From contig CM059624.1 in the NCBI GenBank assembly GCA_030435675.1, positions 2,380,769 through 2,444,768 on the forward strand: DNA of 64,000 nt, written 5' to 3'. Shown here piece after piece: positions 34,046 to 44,688 of the stretch (position 1 is its first letter; every line of letters begins with the position of its first letter). Both the position numbers and the translations under genes were made by a program. The stretch is from Steinernema hermaphroditum. Taxonomy: Eukaryota > Nematoda > Chromadorea > Rhabditida > Steinernematidae. The notes under the pieces are model-generated. The model saw only the letters and a program-made list of their open reading frames with translations. It had not been told where the DNA came from and did not search any database.

Positions 34046-35009
34046 TTAAGTACTCTTGCCAATGCGTCGGTAGGTGCCGACGAAGGTCTTGCAGTTGGAA
34101 CACCGGTGCTCGGCGTCCTTGAAGGTGCCGACGCAGAACGGCACCCAGAGGAAGAAGAGCGGGAAGATGGTGAAGCCGAAGATGAGCAGGACGAAGAAGC
34201 TGAGCCACGTGAAGAATCCGTTGACGAAACGCACCTCGGTCTCGCAGTGTTGCTGAAATAGTTGAGCTCTTGAGTTGAAGTGGATGTCGAGTGATTGATC
34301 GGTTATGTACACAGCTCTCGAAAAGTCAGTTACTCGCAGCGGCCCTTTGTACTTACTTCTGACACTTGTTTTGCATACGTGAATGGAATCTCAGCGGTTT
34401 TGAGCTGATTTTACTTTGTGTTCACCTAGAATAGAAGCCTCCTATCTTGAAGGTTCGGTCATCTACGGCAGGACGATCTAGAAAATACGAAAATTTGGGC
34501 TTGTGTAATAGAGTTATAGGGTCATTTTGAGACCTTTCCGGAAATTATGGAATATCGAAGTTTTGTACCAAAAACAAGACCTTTTAGGACAAAAAAGGTT
34601 TCCCCTTTTGGGATCTTGGTGTAAAATTGTGACGAAGCTAGGATTCGTGAGGGAAAAAGGAAAACAGAATGAGTCCTAAGGGCAGTTATGTTCTTCTCTA
34701 AAACAATGAAACCCTGAGCTTTTCTAGCAAAAAAAAGGACCCATCTACATATCTATAAGGACCTATCTACGGGCGAACTCTATAATGAACAGCTTCCGAA
34801 CGCCCTCTGTCCTAAACATCTCCAGAGCACTCGTAATCGGAGACGCGAAAACAGCCTGGGAAACTCACCCTGCACCTGGGACAGTCGAGAAGCTGCGGCC
34901 GGTCGCTGAGGAACTTCTTCGCGTTGACCAGCATCGACGGAGTGTGCGACGCGGAGCGATGGATGGGGATGGGCACCGAACGCGACATGCTACGCTCCAG
35001 TTTGGACAT
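34046..35009 (-). CDS. LITAF-domain membrane protein
   Basis: The model is complement(join(34046..34252, 34869..35009)), 115 aa. LITAF-domain proteins are monotopic endosomal or lysosomal membrane proteins. A zinc site built from two CxxC knuckles brackets a hydrophobic in-plane membrane segment. Exon 1 ends LLDCPRC(R), the first knuckle (residues 43-46). Exon 2 gives a hydrophobic WLSFFVLLIFGFTIFPLFF stretch, then the second half KDAEHRCSNCKTFVGTYRR with the HxCxxC knuckle. The intron falls immediately after the first CxxC and the phase is 0 on both sides. Length is normal for short nematode LITAF proteins. An additional upstream noncoding or coding exon in the GC-rich region above 35010 cannot be excluded. 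Confidence 0.85.
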
Positions 35010-36095
35010 GTCGGATTCTGGTGGCGAGGAGCGAGTGGGGCCGAGACGGCTCTGAGACGGATGTGGAGGAGTCCGTCCGGCCGGGGAGGGGATGGCCCTG
35101 TCTGTTTGCTCTCGCTCTCAGATTTAGAACCGTCGGGATGTGCGCGCGGATGAGTGCTCTCCGCCGCGTCCTCTGGCCGATTCCCGGCGGGCGCCCGTGT
35201 CGGCCCGGCGTCGGGAAGCGTCGCTCGAGTGGCCTCCGGGCTCGGGGGAACAAGGAAGCGCTGGAGGGTGCCGTGGAATTTGTGCCGAAATGTGACGCGA
35301 CGCGTGCCGGAAACCCGACACCGCGGTATTGTAATCCGCTCGACAAGCGGCGATACAGAAGAGAAATCTGTGAATCGGATGTGTGCGCTCCCTCTTGAGC
35401 GTGAATGAACGCCGCGGAGCGCTCGAAACACGATTTATTAAACATCAGCGGCGGCGGCAGTGCATGTAAGTGGCGCAGAAGTGACAGAACGGACAAGGGT
35501 TACGGTATTTAGTGTGCAGAAGCGCCACTTTGCGATGTGTGTGGGCACTCAGAAAGGAGTCAGAAGAAACTGTGTTTTTTGAGCATTCTTTTGTCCGGTC
35601 CCAAGAGGCCGTACCTCTTCACTTTCCAGTGGCTCACTCCACAAAAGACACTAAAAATGCTGAAATCAGTTTCCGGGTTTCAATGCGTTTTCAGGCTCAA
35701 AAACTTATTACACTCGGTTTTTTTTGTTTTACACGATTTACGATTTGAAATCTGTATCTGCTTTTGACTTGTTGACTTGTTTATTGGCAACAAACAGGCA
35801 GGTCAATCCACTATGAACAGACCGAATGAATGATTGTTAAATTGCGCTCTCTGCTGAATGATGCACTAATGATGCGAGCGGCTCGAAACCGGAATAAAAA
35901 AATCGGAATCTAAACCAAAGTCCGGGGTTCGAATCCGCGTAACTTTTTCTAGTTTTTATGGTAACTTTTTAGGACTTGCTTTAGTACTTGTTTCCAGCGA
36001 AAACACGCCAATTCGCTGCGCGACCTCCGCTCCCGGGCCCCTTCGAAGCCTCTACTTTCAGATCCGGAAGATTCTCAATGTCTTGTAATTCGCGT
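35010..36095. other. GC-rich upstream region of the LITAF gene and flank
   Basis: 35010-35460 is strongly GC-rich and open in several frames on both strands without any family signature, as expected of CpG-rich promoter or 5' UTR sequence. 35460-36095 holds no recognised exon. Confidence 0.45.
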
Positions 36096-36188
36096 GTGAA
36101 GGGCCGGTCGATGGACGTGAAGCGCGGAGAGCACATCCGCAACTGGATGTCGCGCTACTTTCTCCTCTTCAAAGACGGAGCCCTCCTA
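36096..36188 (+). pseudogene. Akt/PKB PH-domain fragment
   Basis: The translation VKGRSMDVKRGEHIRNWMSRY followed by FLLFKDGALL matches the first strands of an Akt pleckstrin-homology domain (family pattern: VKEGW..KRGE.I..WR.RYF.L...G...G). The Lys and second Arg that contact PIP3 are kept, but the first Arg of the WRxR motif is Met. The usual EGW is degenerate. The match ends abruptly at 36188, directly beside a LINE fragment, and no further kinase sequence follows. It is a stray piece of an akt-like exon, not a functional gene. Confidence 0.6.
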
Positions 36189-36540
36189 GTAATGCTAGTA
36201 CTTTCCTCAAAGCTTCTTGATAAGTGGTGAAAGGAACCCTACATCGCGAGAAAACAAAATTGAGATACTTCGATTGTACGGTATCAAGCAGTAATCTATC
36301 ACGAGAAGTAGAAGGTGACCAAATGGCTAAACAGTATTCAAGGATCGGCCTAATATAGACAATAAAAATGCACCATAGTGCACTTTTATATCGAATGATT
36401 CGAGCTTCCGTAGCAACAGAATATGAGGCACCATATCGAAAGCCTTGGAGAAATCTAAAGGGAAACAAAGACGTCGTGAAAGCAGGAAGCAAGACATGTT
36501 GCGGTTGACCGCCCAAGGAGGAAACCATGTTGTTTTCTAC
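36189..36540 (-). mobile_element. LINE reverse-transcriptase remnant (CR1/jockey type)
   Basis: Several minus-strand frames, broken by frameshifts, spell out conserved RT pieces in the right order. These are KQHGFLLGRST, then LDFSKAFDMVPHILLLRKL (the catalytic-Asp block A), then VYIRPILEYCLAIWSPSTS, and finally TYQEALRKVLALL. The FxDD block between A and the thumb is missing, so there is an internal deletion. A dead copy that abuts the Akt fragment. Confidence 0.75.
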
Positions 36541-36853
36541 AGAAAAGGTTATTTCGAATTCTGAATATGTACGAGGAGGGCAGTACGTGCAAAACGTTCG
36601 CCGACCTTGGAAAGAGAACAGGTTAACGAGATTGGCCGATACATCACGTACACACTTCACAACAGGCGCAAGATGGTCACTGTTGAGACGTGGGGAACGA
36701 CCGGTCTAGTGGGGTTCATCTTTATCAACAATCATATCCTTTATATGCACAATCGTAGACACAAAAGGGCGTCTAGTCAGTCTAGACGCTGGAGGGGGAC
36801 TACTACCCAACAGTCACATAATGACAACCTTCTCAAATCGTCGAAATGAAATC

Positions 36854-36940
36854 AGTAGACAGAAAACTGCAAATCATTCAGACGGAAGGAGCGTCTTGAG
36901 ACCAGAAGAGAGTGCCTGTCAGTCTCGAAACGCGGATTTG
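36854..36940 (+). repeat. MITE family copy 1 (partial)
   Basis: Begins AGTAGACAGAAAACTGCAAA, shared with three other copies in the window, and continues through GACGGAAGGAGCGTCTTGAG and a CTCGAAACGC motif. The opposite terminal repeat is lost. Confidence 0.6.
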
Positions 36941-37226
36941 TCTGCATCATTTGATTTCTTGTCTGCATTCGAGTCGATGACGGCAGTTGGAATACACCAC
37001 TACACCACTTCATACCAGGCGTAGAATGGTCACATAATGACAGCCAACTCATTCCTTCTCAAATTGCCAGCGTCAACGTCAGTAAACGCTCAAATCAGCA
37101 GGCAGCGTCTGAACGTCAGGTCCAACCGTTGCGACCGACTCGGATGAAGTCAAATGCTCAGTGCAGACTCTGCAGACAGTATCCGAGTCTCGAGACTTAC
37201 AGGCACTCCCTCTCGGTCTTGTCTAC

Positions 37227-37520
37227 TCAATCGAGACCGACAGGAGACGAGATGCAATGAAAGACGGAAATAGGTCTCACCAACGGAGGGCGACAGGTAC
37301 TGAGTTCCAGATTGAAGATTTCCTTGTACATATCGAGCAGGTGGGCGTGCGAGCCCGATTTAATCAAGAAGCCCAGATGCTCCCGGGAGATTCCGAAGGT
37401 GTGGTTCTTGATGTAGTCGACGTAATAGTCAACGATGCGTTCTTTCAGCTCGGGGAATCGGTTGCCGTTCCACTGCAGCGGTCCTTCAGTGTGTCGAATT
37501 GAGTGGACAGAAAACTGCAA
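37227..37520 (-). pseudogene. coding-gene fragment, unknown family
   Basis: A minus-strand frame contains a protein-like segment: GPLQWNGNRFPELKERIVDY, then YVDYIKNHTFGISREHLGFL and LLDMYKEIFNLEL. It is compositionally like a globular nematode protein but has no clear start, and its 5' end runs into a MITE copy. It could be a displaced exon of a neighbouring multigene family; I cannot name it. Confidence 0.35.
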
Positions 37521-37598
37521 ATCATGCAGACGGAAGGGGCGTTTTGAGACTTGTTAAGGTCGAGTGCCTGTCAGTGTCGAAACGCCGATTCGGTCTGC
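37502..37598 (+). repeat. MITE family copy 2 (partial)
   Basis: Starts GTGGACAGAAAACTGCAAAT and ends with a CGAAACGCC motif, directly before the left arm of the palindrome at 37600. Confidence 0.55.
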
Positions 37599-37996
37599 CG
37601 AATAGAGAGCAAAAAATACGCATTGGAGTGCACTGTTGTCAAACATCACTGTTTGTTTGGGCGAATCATTTCCTTGGACGAATGAAGGTGAAGAATGTGG
37701 AAGTTTTGAAAAGTAACGGTTGAGGTGGCCTCTCGGTTGCCTCCCAGACACTTCCTCTGTTTCTAGATTCACCTGCAGTGCCATTATTTCTGATACAGCT
37801 AGGCCGGTCGATCTTTCGGATCTGCTCGATCCTAGTCGATCCATGAAGGCGAAGGCTTCGGCGCGTAGAAGCGGAGAGGGAATGAAGAGCCAACCTCCGG
37901 GTGTGAAGCAAACAAAGGCTCAGCAAACAGCCTAACAGTCTTTTTCATCGATCATGTCTTTGTTCACTGACACAACAAATATGGATCCTTGCTGTC

Positions 37997-38486
37997 CTAT
38001 TGTTGTTCAAATAACAGGCCCAGGTTCCAGTCTTCAACTTCCTAGAATAAGGAATTACTAAGAAAATCCGAACCAGAAGACAAACGTCGGGATCAATCGG
38101 CGCAACGGTAATACGGGTGATTGAATAGGAATCGCAAAAACCTTCTTCGATTTCCAAACGAGCGTTGACACGTGGATGTTTAATAAAAGTCAGTGAACAT
38201 TCATCAACATTCATTCTGTTCGGAAACACCGCCTTCAACGTTAGATCGTCCAGCACGACTTCGATTTTTCTACTCTGATCAACAAGGAAGTGACCGTTTC
38301 CTTCCACTTTGCGGTAAAATCCCACATTTCAGCACTGCTCAACTTCTTTGGCTTAAAAAGAAATAGACTCAAAACCAAAACGTCAATTTCCTACCTTCGC
38401 TTCACAGGTAACAAGCGTTTCTGGCCCTCTGCTGATCTCTAGAGTCGCAAAATTCAAAGGATGATCAATCGAAAGACTGGTCTTCA
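37997..38486 (-). pseudogene. truncated copy of F-box-like family gene (3' exons)
   Basis: Reading the minus strand gives the end of module exon 2 (from the TSLSIDHP region to LVTCEAK), a donor GTAGGA, and an acceptor TTTTTAAG. Module exon 3 follows (PKKLSSAEMWDFTAKW-like to IDPD), then an intron and a last exon EVEDWNLGLLFEQQ ending in TAG. Exon structure and phases match the intact genes downstream, but everything 5' of exon 2 is absent. A 5'-truncated duplicate. Confidence 0.75.
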
Positions 38487-38636
38487 AGAAGGTTTTTGCG
38501 ATTCCTATTCAATCACCCGTATTACCGTTGCGCCGATTGATCCCGAGGTTTGTCTTCTGGTTCGGATTTTCTTAGTAATTCCGTATTCTAGGAAGTTGAA
38601 GACTGGAACCTGGGCCTGTTATTTGGACAACAATAG
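38487..38636 (+). pseudogene. second truncated copy of F-box-like family gene
   Basis: Inverted twin of the preceding fragment. It holds the end of module exon 3 (EGFCDSYSITRITVAPIDPE), an intron starting GTTTGT, and a last exon EVEDWNLGLLFGQQ ending in TAG. It is the palindrome's right-arm copy. Confidence 0.75.
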
Positions 38637-39100
38637 GAGCAAGAATCCATATTTGTTGTGTCAGTGAACAAAGACATGATCGATGAAAAAGACTGTTAGG
38701 TTGTTTGCTGAGCCTTTGTTTGCTTCACACCCGGAGGTTCGCTCTTCATTACTTCTCCGCTTCTACGCGCCGAAGCCTTCGTCTTCATGGATCGACTAGG
38801 ATGGAGCAGATCCGAAAGATCGACCGGCCTAGCTGTATCAGAAATAATGGCACCGCAGGTGAGTCTAGAAACAGAGGAAGTGTCTGGGAGGCAACCGAGA
38901 GGCCTCAGCCGTTACCTTCCAAAGTTTTTCACTTTTATTCGTCCAAGGAAATGATTCACCCAAACAAACAGTGATGTTTGGCAACAGTGCACTCCAATGC
39001 GTATTTTTTGCTCTCTATTCGACCCACAGAGTGCAGAAGGGCCGAACAAACACGTTTTTGGATTGCACTTTGGATACTCCGAAATTCCGCCCTTCTCGAC

Positions 39101-39107
39101 TATTTAA
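39101..39107 (+). promoter_or_regulatory. TATA-like box of the Gly/Gln-rich secreted protein gene
   Basis: TATTTAAAAG lies 39-45 bp before the ATG at 39146, a suitable distance for a short leader. Confidence 0.35.
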
Positions 39108-39145
39108 AAGCCCCTACTCGCGCCACCTTTGTCATTGTCGTCCAA

Positions 39146-39720
39146 ATGCGTTTTACCGTCGCCCTTCTCGTCCTCCTCTCTTTGGGTAAGTTCGTTCTAT
39201 ACCAGGCTCTGAAAAGACAGTAAGCCGAGCCTTGAATCATTGTTGATGTAAGTTAAAAGCTTTGGCAAAGTTCTTTCTCAAGAATGTCAAAAAATGATCA
39301 TCTTAGGAGTGTCCGCCCGTTATCAATACAGTCCCGGACAGCCGGGCCAACCCGGACAGCCTGGCCACCCCGGATATCAAGAATACAATGGATATTATTA
39401 CGGTTATGGTAAGCTGACACCAAGCCGACCTTGTCTAATTCGTTGATTAAGGACAAGGAGGCCGAGGCGGAGATGGTGGGAGCCGTGGTCAACCAGGACA
39501 AGGAGGACAGGGTGGTCAAGGAGGGCAGCCCGGTCGGCCAGGTCAACCTGGCTATGGCTACCAACCTCAAAGCGGTAACAATGGATATTATTACGGTTAT
39601 GGTGGCCGAGGTGGAGATGGTGGGAGTCCTGGTCAACCAGGACAAGGAGGATCGGGTGGACAAGGCGGTCAGGGCGGACAAGGAGGACAGCCAGGGCAAC
39701 CCGGCCAGCCTGGACAATAA
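39146..39720 (+). CDS. Gly/Gln/Pro-rich secreted protein
   Basis: The model is join(39146..39185, 39307..39408, 39452..39720), 136 aa, with phase-1 introns throughout. Residues 1-17 are a signal peptide (MRFTVALLVLLSLGVSA). The mature protein has SPGQPGQPGQPGHPGY, two copies of a YYYGYG block (NGYYYGYG) and long GQGG/GGQ runs ending QPGQPGQPGQ. There are no Gly-X-Y stretches long enough for a collagen triple helix over the whole length and no Cys. Exon 1 matches exon 1 of the DOMON-like gene at 24.3 kb in length and phase and closely in sequence, and both share GQPGQPGQ blocks, so the genes share ancestry. Likely a secreted structural or matrix protein. Confidence 0.75.
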
Positions 39721-39995
39721 CGAAATCGTAAAGTGTGAATGTATAAAGATTCCATCCCCGCTCGATCAATGTACACCAAACACATCGACACACACAAAAG
39801 AAAATATAGGAATGAACCACTGACCTTCTACAACACGTAGACAATTGATAGCAGGCGGAAACGGTCACAATTACGGCTAGATCAGTCCACATTATCAGCG
39901 TCAGTCAATAAATGTAGCGCCTAGTATGCAGCACCTGCAGATCTAACCGCTTCGACCGACTCGGATGAAAACGAGAAATCAAATGGCGAAGGTAG

Positions 39996-40076
39996 AATCG
40001 GCGTTTCGAGACCCGAGAATTCGAGATCGCTCTTGGTCTCAAAACGCCGTCTGTATGATTTGCAGTTTTCTGTCTA
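39996..40076 (+). repeat. MITE family copy 3 (partial)
   Basis: Runs from GGCGTTTCGAGAC to the terminal TGCAGTTTTCTGTCTACT, which is the other end of the same MITE. It lies 270 bp upstream of the first F-box-like gene. Confidence 0.6.
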
Positions 40077-40345
40077 CTCATTTCATTTTGCGAGGCGATG
40101 GCTGCTCTGATTGGTCGTGTTTTCACGTCGGCACCACGCCTTGAGATGAACGAAGAACAGAACTCATCCTGAGAAGCTACAGTATACTTCACCCTCGCAT
40201 AAGTTCCGATGTTTGTTCGTTTGTTTGTTTGCGTGGTTTGGCTGAATCAATCAGATCGCTGCTCCCCTATTCCTTCCGCATCTGTGTGTCGTAAGTCCGT
40301 TCGTGTATCGTGTTTCCGGTGATTATTCAATTTGTCTATTTTCAG

Positions 40346-41969
40346 ATGTCTCATCTGACAATGATTCATCACTTACTTCCCAAGGAGATGGAAACCATCG
40401 TCAAGCCATTCGATTGGAACGCCGCCGCCAGAGAAGACCACCAAGTGGAACTCTACCTTCTTGATATCGATGTTTACATCTCTGAAGACAAGCAGATCCA
40501 CCTCTCCGTCAAGAAGCGTCTCTCCAATGAGCAGTCTGCTGGCCCGTGGGACTTCCAGGACTGGCAGCGCGCTCAGATTTCGGCTGTCAGAATCCATTCC
40601 GACATTTCGACAATTGGCTACGATCACCGTCCTTCGGATTTAGTGGAAGTAGCGCACATCATCAGCCTTCCTGTCGTCCCAAGAAGTCGCAGCTCGCTCG
40701 TCGTCGAAGGCCTGGGACCTGCAGCAATGGATGTCACCGTGCTGCTGCTCTACGTCACGCAAAAGACCTTCACTGATCTTCGGTTGTGGGACTGCGCCAA
40801 CGGAGAGCAATTCGTGGTGGAAGACTTCGTCAAGCAGTACATCGAGCAGGAAGAATCGCTGATTTATCTGGGTCTTGACTGCGCCGATACCAAGAAGGAA
40901 AGTGTCTTGGAACCTCTGCTGTCGTTGTTCAAGAAGAAGACGAAGACTTCGCTGAAGATCGAAGTTCCTTGCCTCTCTTTCGGATGCGATGAAGTTGAAG
41001 CTTTCACTGAAGCCTGGATGAGCTCTGACGGATTCTACGAGAAGAGGGAAGTCAGCTGGGGCACCAGCAGCGATCTGGAAAAGCTAAGAAGCAAGTACAG
41101 GCCCAGCCGCGGCTATCTGGCGCATCCATCGAAGAGATCTTCTATTTCATTCAATGGTCTCACCGCTGGATCGATGCGTATTGTCCGCTTCAGACGTTCG
41201 GTATGTCCGCTTTGCATACTTCTTGTCTTATCTGCATTTTCAGCATGTCTCTGTGGATTTCGACTGGATCGATTCGAAGATTTGGAAGCTGCAGAATGGA
41301 ATGGACGTTGCACATTGCCTAGATGAAGTGGTTCTGGATTCGGAAAAAGACTGGATGGAGATGGTTGAGTGGTATGGTCCCGTGGAGGTGAAGACCAAGT
41401 CCGGCTATCAAGTTCTGCAACTTGATGTTCATCCGGACCTCATTTCGTTGGAAATCGAAAATCGTGGCTCACATGTGGCTTTCACGACGAAGGTAGGGTA
41501 TCTACTTGAGTTTGCTTCAAATAAGGCACAAATTTTAGAGGACTATTATGGACAACCCTATGCTTAAGTCTCTGCTTTTCCGGTGGAAAGTGGAAGGAAA
41601 CGGCGACTATATCATAAATGGACGCCAGAAGGTCGTACTGCTGGTGGAAGAGTCCGCTTGGAATCGCCTTCGAGGCTCGAAATCTGGACGTGTTGTCGTC
41701 CATCATCCCACGATGAATCGTCGTTTGCTGCTCGAAGTGGAGATGAATTATTCCTGGGGCGTGGCCGTTCGTTTCTCAGTTCTTGGAATTGATACAGAGG
41801 CAAGCTTCATCCGCCACGTTTGCAAACTGATAGTTTATTTCAGGCTGTTACCGATTGGAATCTCAACTTGTTGTTCAAAGAGAAGTCGAAGTGGTGGCGT
41901 GGCGTCTTGCCCGCTCTTTTGTGTCCTTTTGTAAATATTCTAACTAGTGTGTCCCACAACTCACAATAA
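40346..41969 (+). CDS. F-box-like family protein with repeated C-terminal modules, gene A
   Basis: The model is join(40346..41200, 41244..41492, 41539..41799, 41844..41969), 496 aa, all phase 0. The ATG directly follows a TTTTCAG. The N-terminus (LLPKEMETIVKPF) is a shortened version of the F-box-like start of genes B and C. The central region shares WDFQDWQRAQ, HIISLPV and QKTFTDLRLWDC with them. The C-terminal half has repeated ~85-aa modules, one per exon, each with a W...S/GDGFY pattern and a HP..L.LE motif. Intron 3 has a GC donor (ACAGAG|GCAAGC). The terminal stretch after NLNLLFKEK is longer than in B and C, and the TAA stop overlaps an AATAAA signal. By analogy with nematode F-box expansions it may be an SCF substrate adaptor; this is inference. 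Confidence 0.75.
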
Positions 41970-42334
41970 ATTGTTGTTATCGCTGGTTTTGTCTCTTTGT
42001 TGCCGTATTGCGATCCCTGAGATCTTGGGGTGGGAATATCTTTGTGCCTTTAGATCTTTTCAGGATGGTTTGTGGAGAGTCGACCGATCTAGCGTTTTCG
42101 ATGTTTCGGAAATAACTTTGTGCAAATGTAATCAGGTGACAGTCTCGTTTTCTATCGGTCGCGAAACGCGAAACATTACTTGTACTTAGTTAGTTTGCTG
42201 GTTTGTTTGTTTGTTTGCCCCCTCCGCGAACGCTCTCTCTGGAGCTCTCTGTTTTATGTTCTTCACTTCGCTCTGATTCTCGCGTGCTTCATGAATGTTT
42301 CACTGCTTTCATGTTGTTCTTTCTTTCAGAAGCA

Positions 42335-43992
42335 ATGGATTTCTTGCCATATGATCTCGTCGATCATCTCATCGAATTCCTGCCGCTGAACGACGTCAAA
42401 ACTATCGTCAAGGCAACTGTTGGAAACCGGGATCTTGCAACGTGGACTCGCACTGCCGAAGAACATCTGCGAGAGCGTTATCTGCTCGACGTGAATGTGT
42501 ATCTTGAAGAACAAGGGGACTGCGACAAGATGTCACCAGAACGACCCAGATTGGAAAATGAGCAGAACAACGTTATCATGGTTCGAATGTATATTGAGAA
42601 GCGTCTCTTCGGTGGAACAAGACCCCTCGCTGCATGGGATTTCAAGAATTGGCGGCATGCGAGGCTTGGCAAAGTCGAGTTTTACGCGTGTTGGCCTGAC
42701 TGTTGTGCTGTGCCGTACCCACAAGCTGACCCTGAAGAGGTCGTCCGCGTTATCAGCCTTCCAGTCGCTTTAAAAAATGAAGCCAGGCAGCCCAGTTCAC
42801 TCGGTTTCAGTTATCTCTGTCCTCACCAATTGGATCCCGCGCTGAATATGGCCAATTCCGTCCAGAAGACGTTCACTACACTTACATGGAGTGACTGCTG
42901 GAATGGCTCGTACGGGAAAGTAAACGATTTTTTGTGCTCTTACTTGGATCGAGAAGTCTTCTTGGAAGAGTTACGGATTTACATAGAAGACGTCTGGATG
43001 TTAGAAGACGGACCTCTCTCAGAACGAATCATCGCGCTTTTCGAAAGGAAGAGCTCCCTAAAACTTGCCGTGGGAACGATTCCCGTTTTTCAACAAGATG
43101 ATATCATCACGCATTGGAAGAAGTCCGGTGGCATGTATCGAGGTTACAAGGAATTTTACATGTGTGATTGCTGGCAGCGGACAGAAAATTGCAAAGTGAG
43201 CGCTCACGGCTACCTTGCTCATCAATTTAAACGGTCGTCCTTGCACATTACGGAGAATGAAAAATACATGAAGATCGTCAAGTTCCAGCCTTGGGCATGT
43301 GTTGTTTCATGTTCGTCGTTCAGCTTTCTACTTTCAGCACGAACCGATCAACCTGGAATGGATGGACTCTTGGATCGCAAGGTGGAAGAATAGCGATGGA
43401 TTTTACGTCCACGAAGGAAAGCGGAAGATGAAGCTGCTTATGAATGACGAAGAATGGGAGAAGTTCATTGGAAAGTACAGTACTGTTGGAGAAGGATTGA
43501 AGACCAGTCTTTCGATTGATCATCCTTTGAATTTTGCGACTCTAGAGATCAGCAGAGGTCCAGAAACGCTTGTTACCTATGAAGCGAACGTGAGAAAGTA
43601 ACATTTTTGTGGTTTTGAATCCATTTCTTTTTAAGCCAAAGAAGTTGAGCAGTGCTGGAATGTGGGATGTTATCGCAAAATGGAAGAAAGGAAACGGTCA
43701 CTGTTTTGTCGATCGGAGTAGAAGGATCGAAGTCGTGCTGGACTACCCAACGTTGAGGAGCATGTTTCCGAATCGTCATTCGTATGATGTGGTTTTTGTT
43801 GAACACCCCCGTGACAACGCCCGCTTGAAAATCGAAAAAGCTATTTTTGACAATTCTTCCAGTACACTCAAGCGTATTACCGTTGTTCCGATTGATCACA
43901 AGGTTTGTCTTCTGGGTCTGATTTTCTTTGCATTTACATCTTTTTAGGAGGTTGAAGACTGGAGCCTGGACATGTTATTCGGACGACAATAA
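42335..43992 (+). CDS. F-box-like family protein with repeated C-terminal modules, gene B
   Basis: The model is join(42335..43294, 43338..43589, 43636..43902, 43948..43992), 507 aa, all phase 0. The N-terminus MDFLPYDLVDHLIEFLPLND resembles an F-box (LP-V-IL-L pattern); VKTIVKATVG follows. The central region contains WDFKNWRHARLGKVEFYA and VVRVISLPV. The exons then encode modules ending ITHWKKSGGMYRGYKEFYM, WIARWKNSDGFYVHEGKRK and VIAKWKKGNGHCFVDRSRR in turn, and a short last exon EVEDWSLDMLFGRQ. Intron 1 has a GC donor (CCTTGG|GCATGT), where gene C has GTAAGT at the same site. It lies 365 bp after gene A on the same strand, with gene C 700 bp downstream, so the three are tandem duplicates. 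Confidence 0.8.
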
Positions 43993-44444
43993 AAGAAAGA
44001 ATCCACATTTGTCATTGTTGTATTAGTTTCCACTTCATCATTATTTGTTTGATTTTGCTACAGAAGCGTAAACCTTTCAAAGGCTATTTGTGTACCGGCC
44101 AGCGCTGAATGTTTTTCTGTACGATAGTACGCAAAAGCTGATTTTGCTTTATTTGCTCTGTGTCATCTACATTGTTTAGGTCACGGGTCGTGTGAGAACC
44201 ATTTGTCTGGACCTTGGTGTGGATACCTGCGTCGGCGCCACTGCTATGATGTTAACTTGTTCCCACACACCACTATCGACATCTGCCTCTTCAGGGTCTG
44301 CTTCAATAATTGGCTGAAGAGGGGCAACAGAATCGAGTTGATGTTGTTGTCCAGCACGTTCATTATAGCATAAAGCAAGATTTCAGGCTGCGTTCTGTTG
44401 GGTCATAAATCGTAAACTGTGTTCACCTAAAAAGCCAGAAAAAG

Positions 44445-44548
44445 AGTAGACAGAAAACTGCAAATCATACAGACGGCGTTTTGTGCTGCGAACGAGTGTC
44501 TGTTGGTCTCGAAACGCTGTCTGTATGATTTGCAGTTTTCTGTCTACT
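44445..44548. repeat. MITE family copy 4, full hairpin
   Basis: An almost perfect terminal inverted repeat: AGTAGACAGAAAACTGCAAA on the left and its reverse complement on the right. Arms are ~40 bp and the loop ~25 bp. The similarity between flanks may extend a little further (AAAGCCAGAA / TTCTTCTGGC), so the true ends may lie at about 44433 and 44560. It lies between genes B and C. Confidence 0.8.
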
Positions 44549-44688
44549 TTTTCTTCTGGCTAAAGGGAAGTTAAAGGGATTTAAAGGGAAGTGAAATGGC
44601 TCTTACTGTATATTCCTGACTTCGCTCTTCTTCTCGCGCGCTTCATGAAAGCTTCACTGCTTTTATTTTGTTCTTTATTTCAGAAGCA

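Larger units (their letters stand above)
37600..39021. repeat. large palindrome: ~540-bp inverted arms around 340 bp
   Basis: The left arm 37600-38147 and the right arm 38487-39021 are reverse complements at very high identity. For example GAATAGAGAGCAAAAAATACG begins the left arm and its complement ends the right. The spacer 38148-38486 continues the broken gene found in the left arm. Both arms contain the last exons of the F-box-like family genes found intact at 40-46 kb. Confidence 0.85.

Noticed and set aside
34865..35496. Long overlapping frames in both strands upstream of the LITAF gene
   Set aside because: Arg/Pro/Ser-rich translations of GC-rich DNA; only the frame ending in DCPRC joins the LITAF domain.
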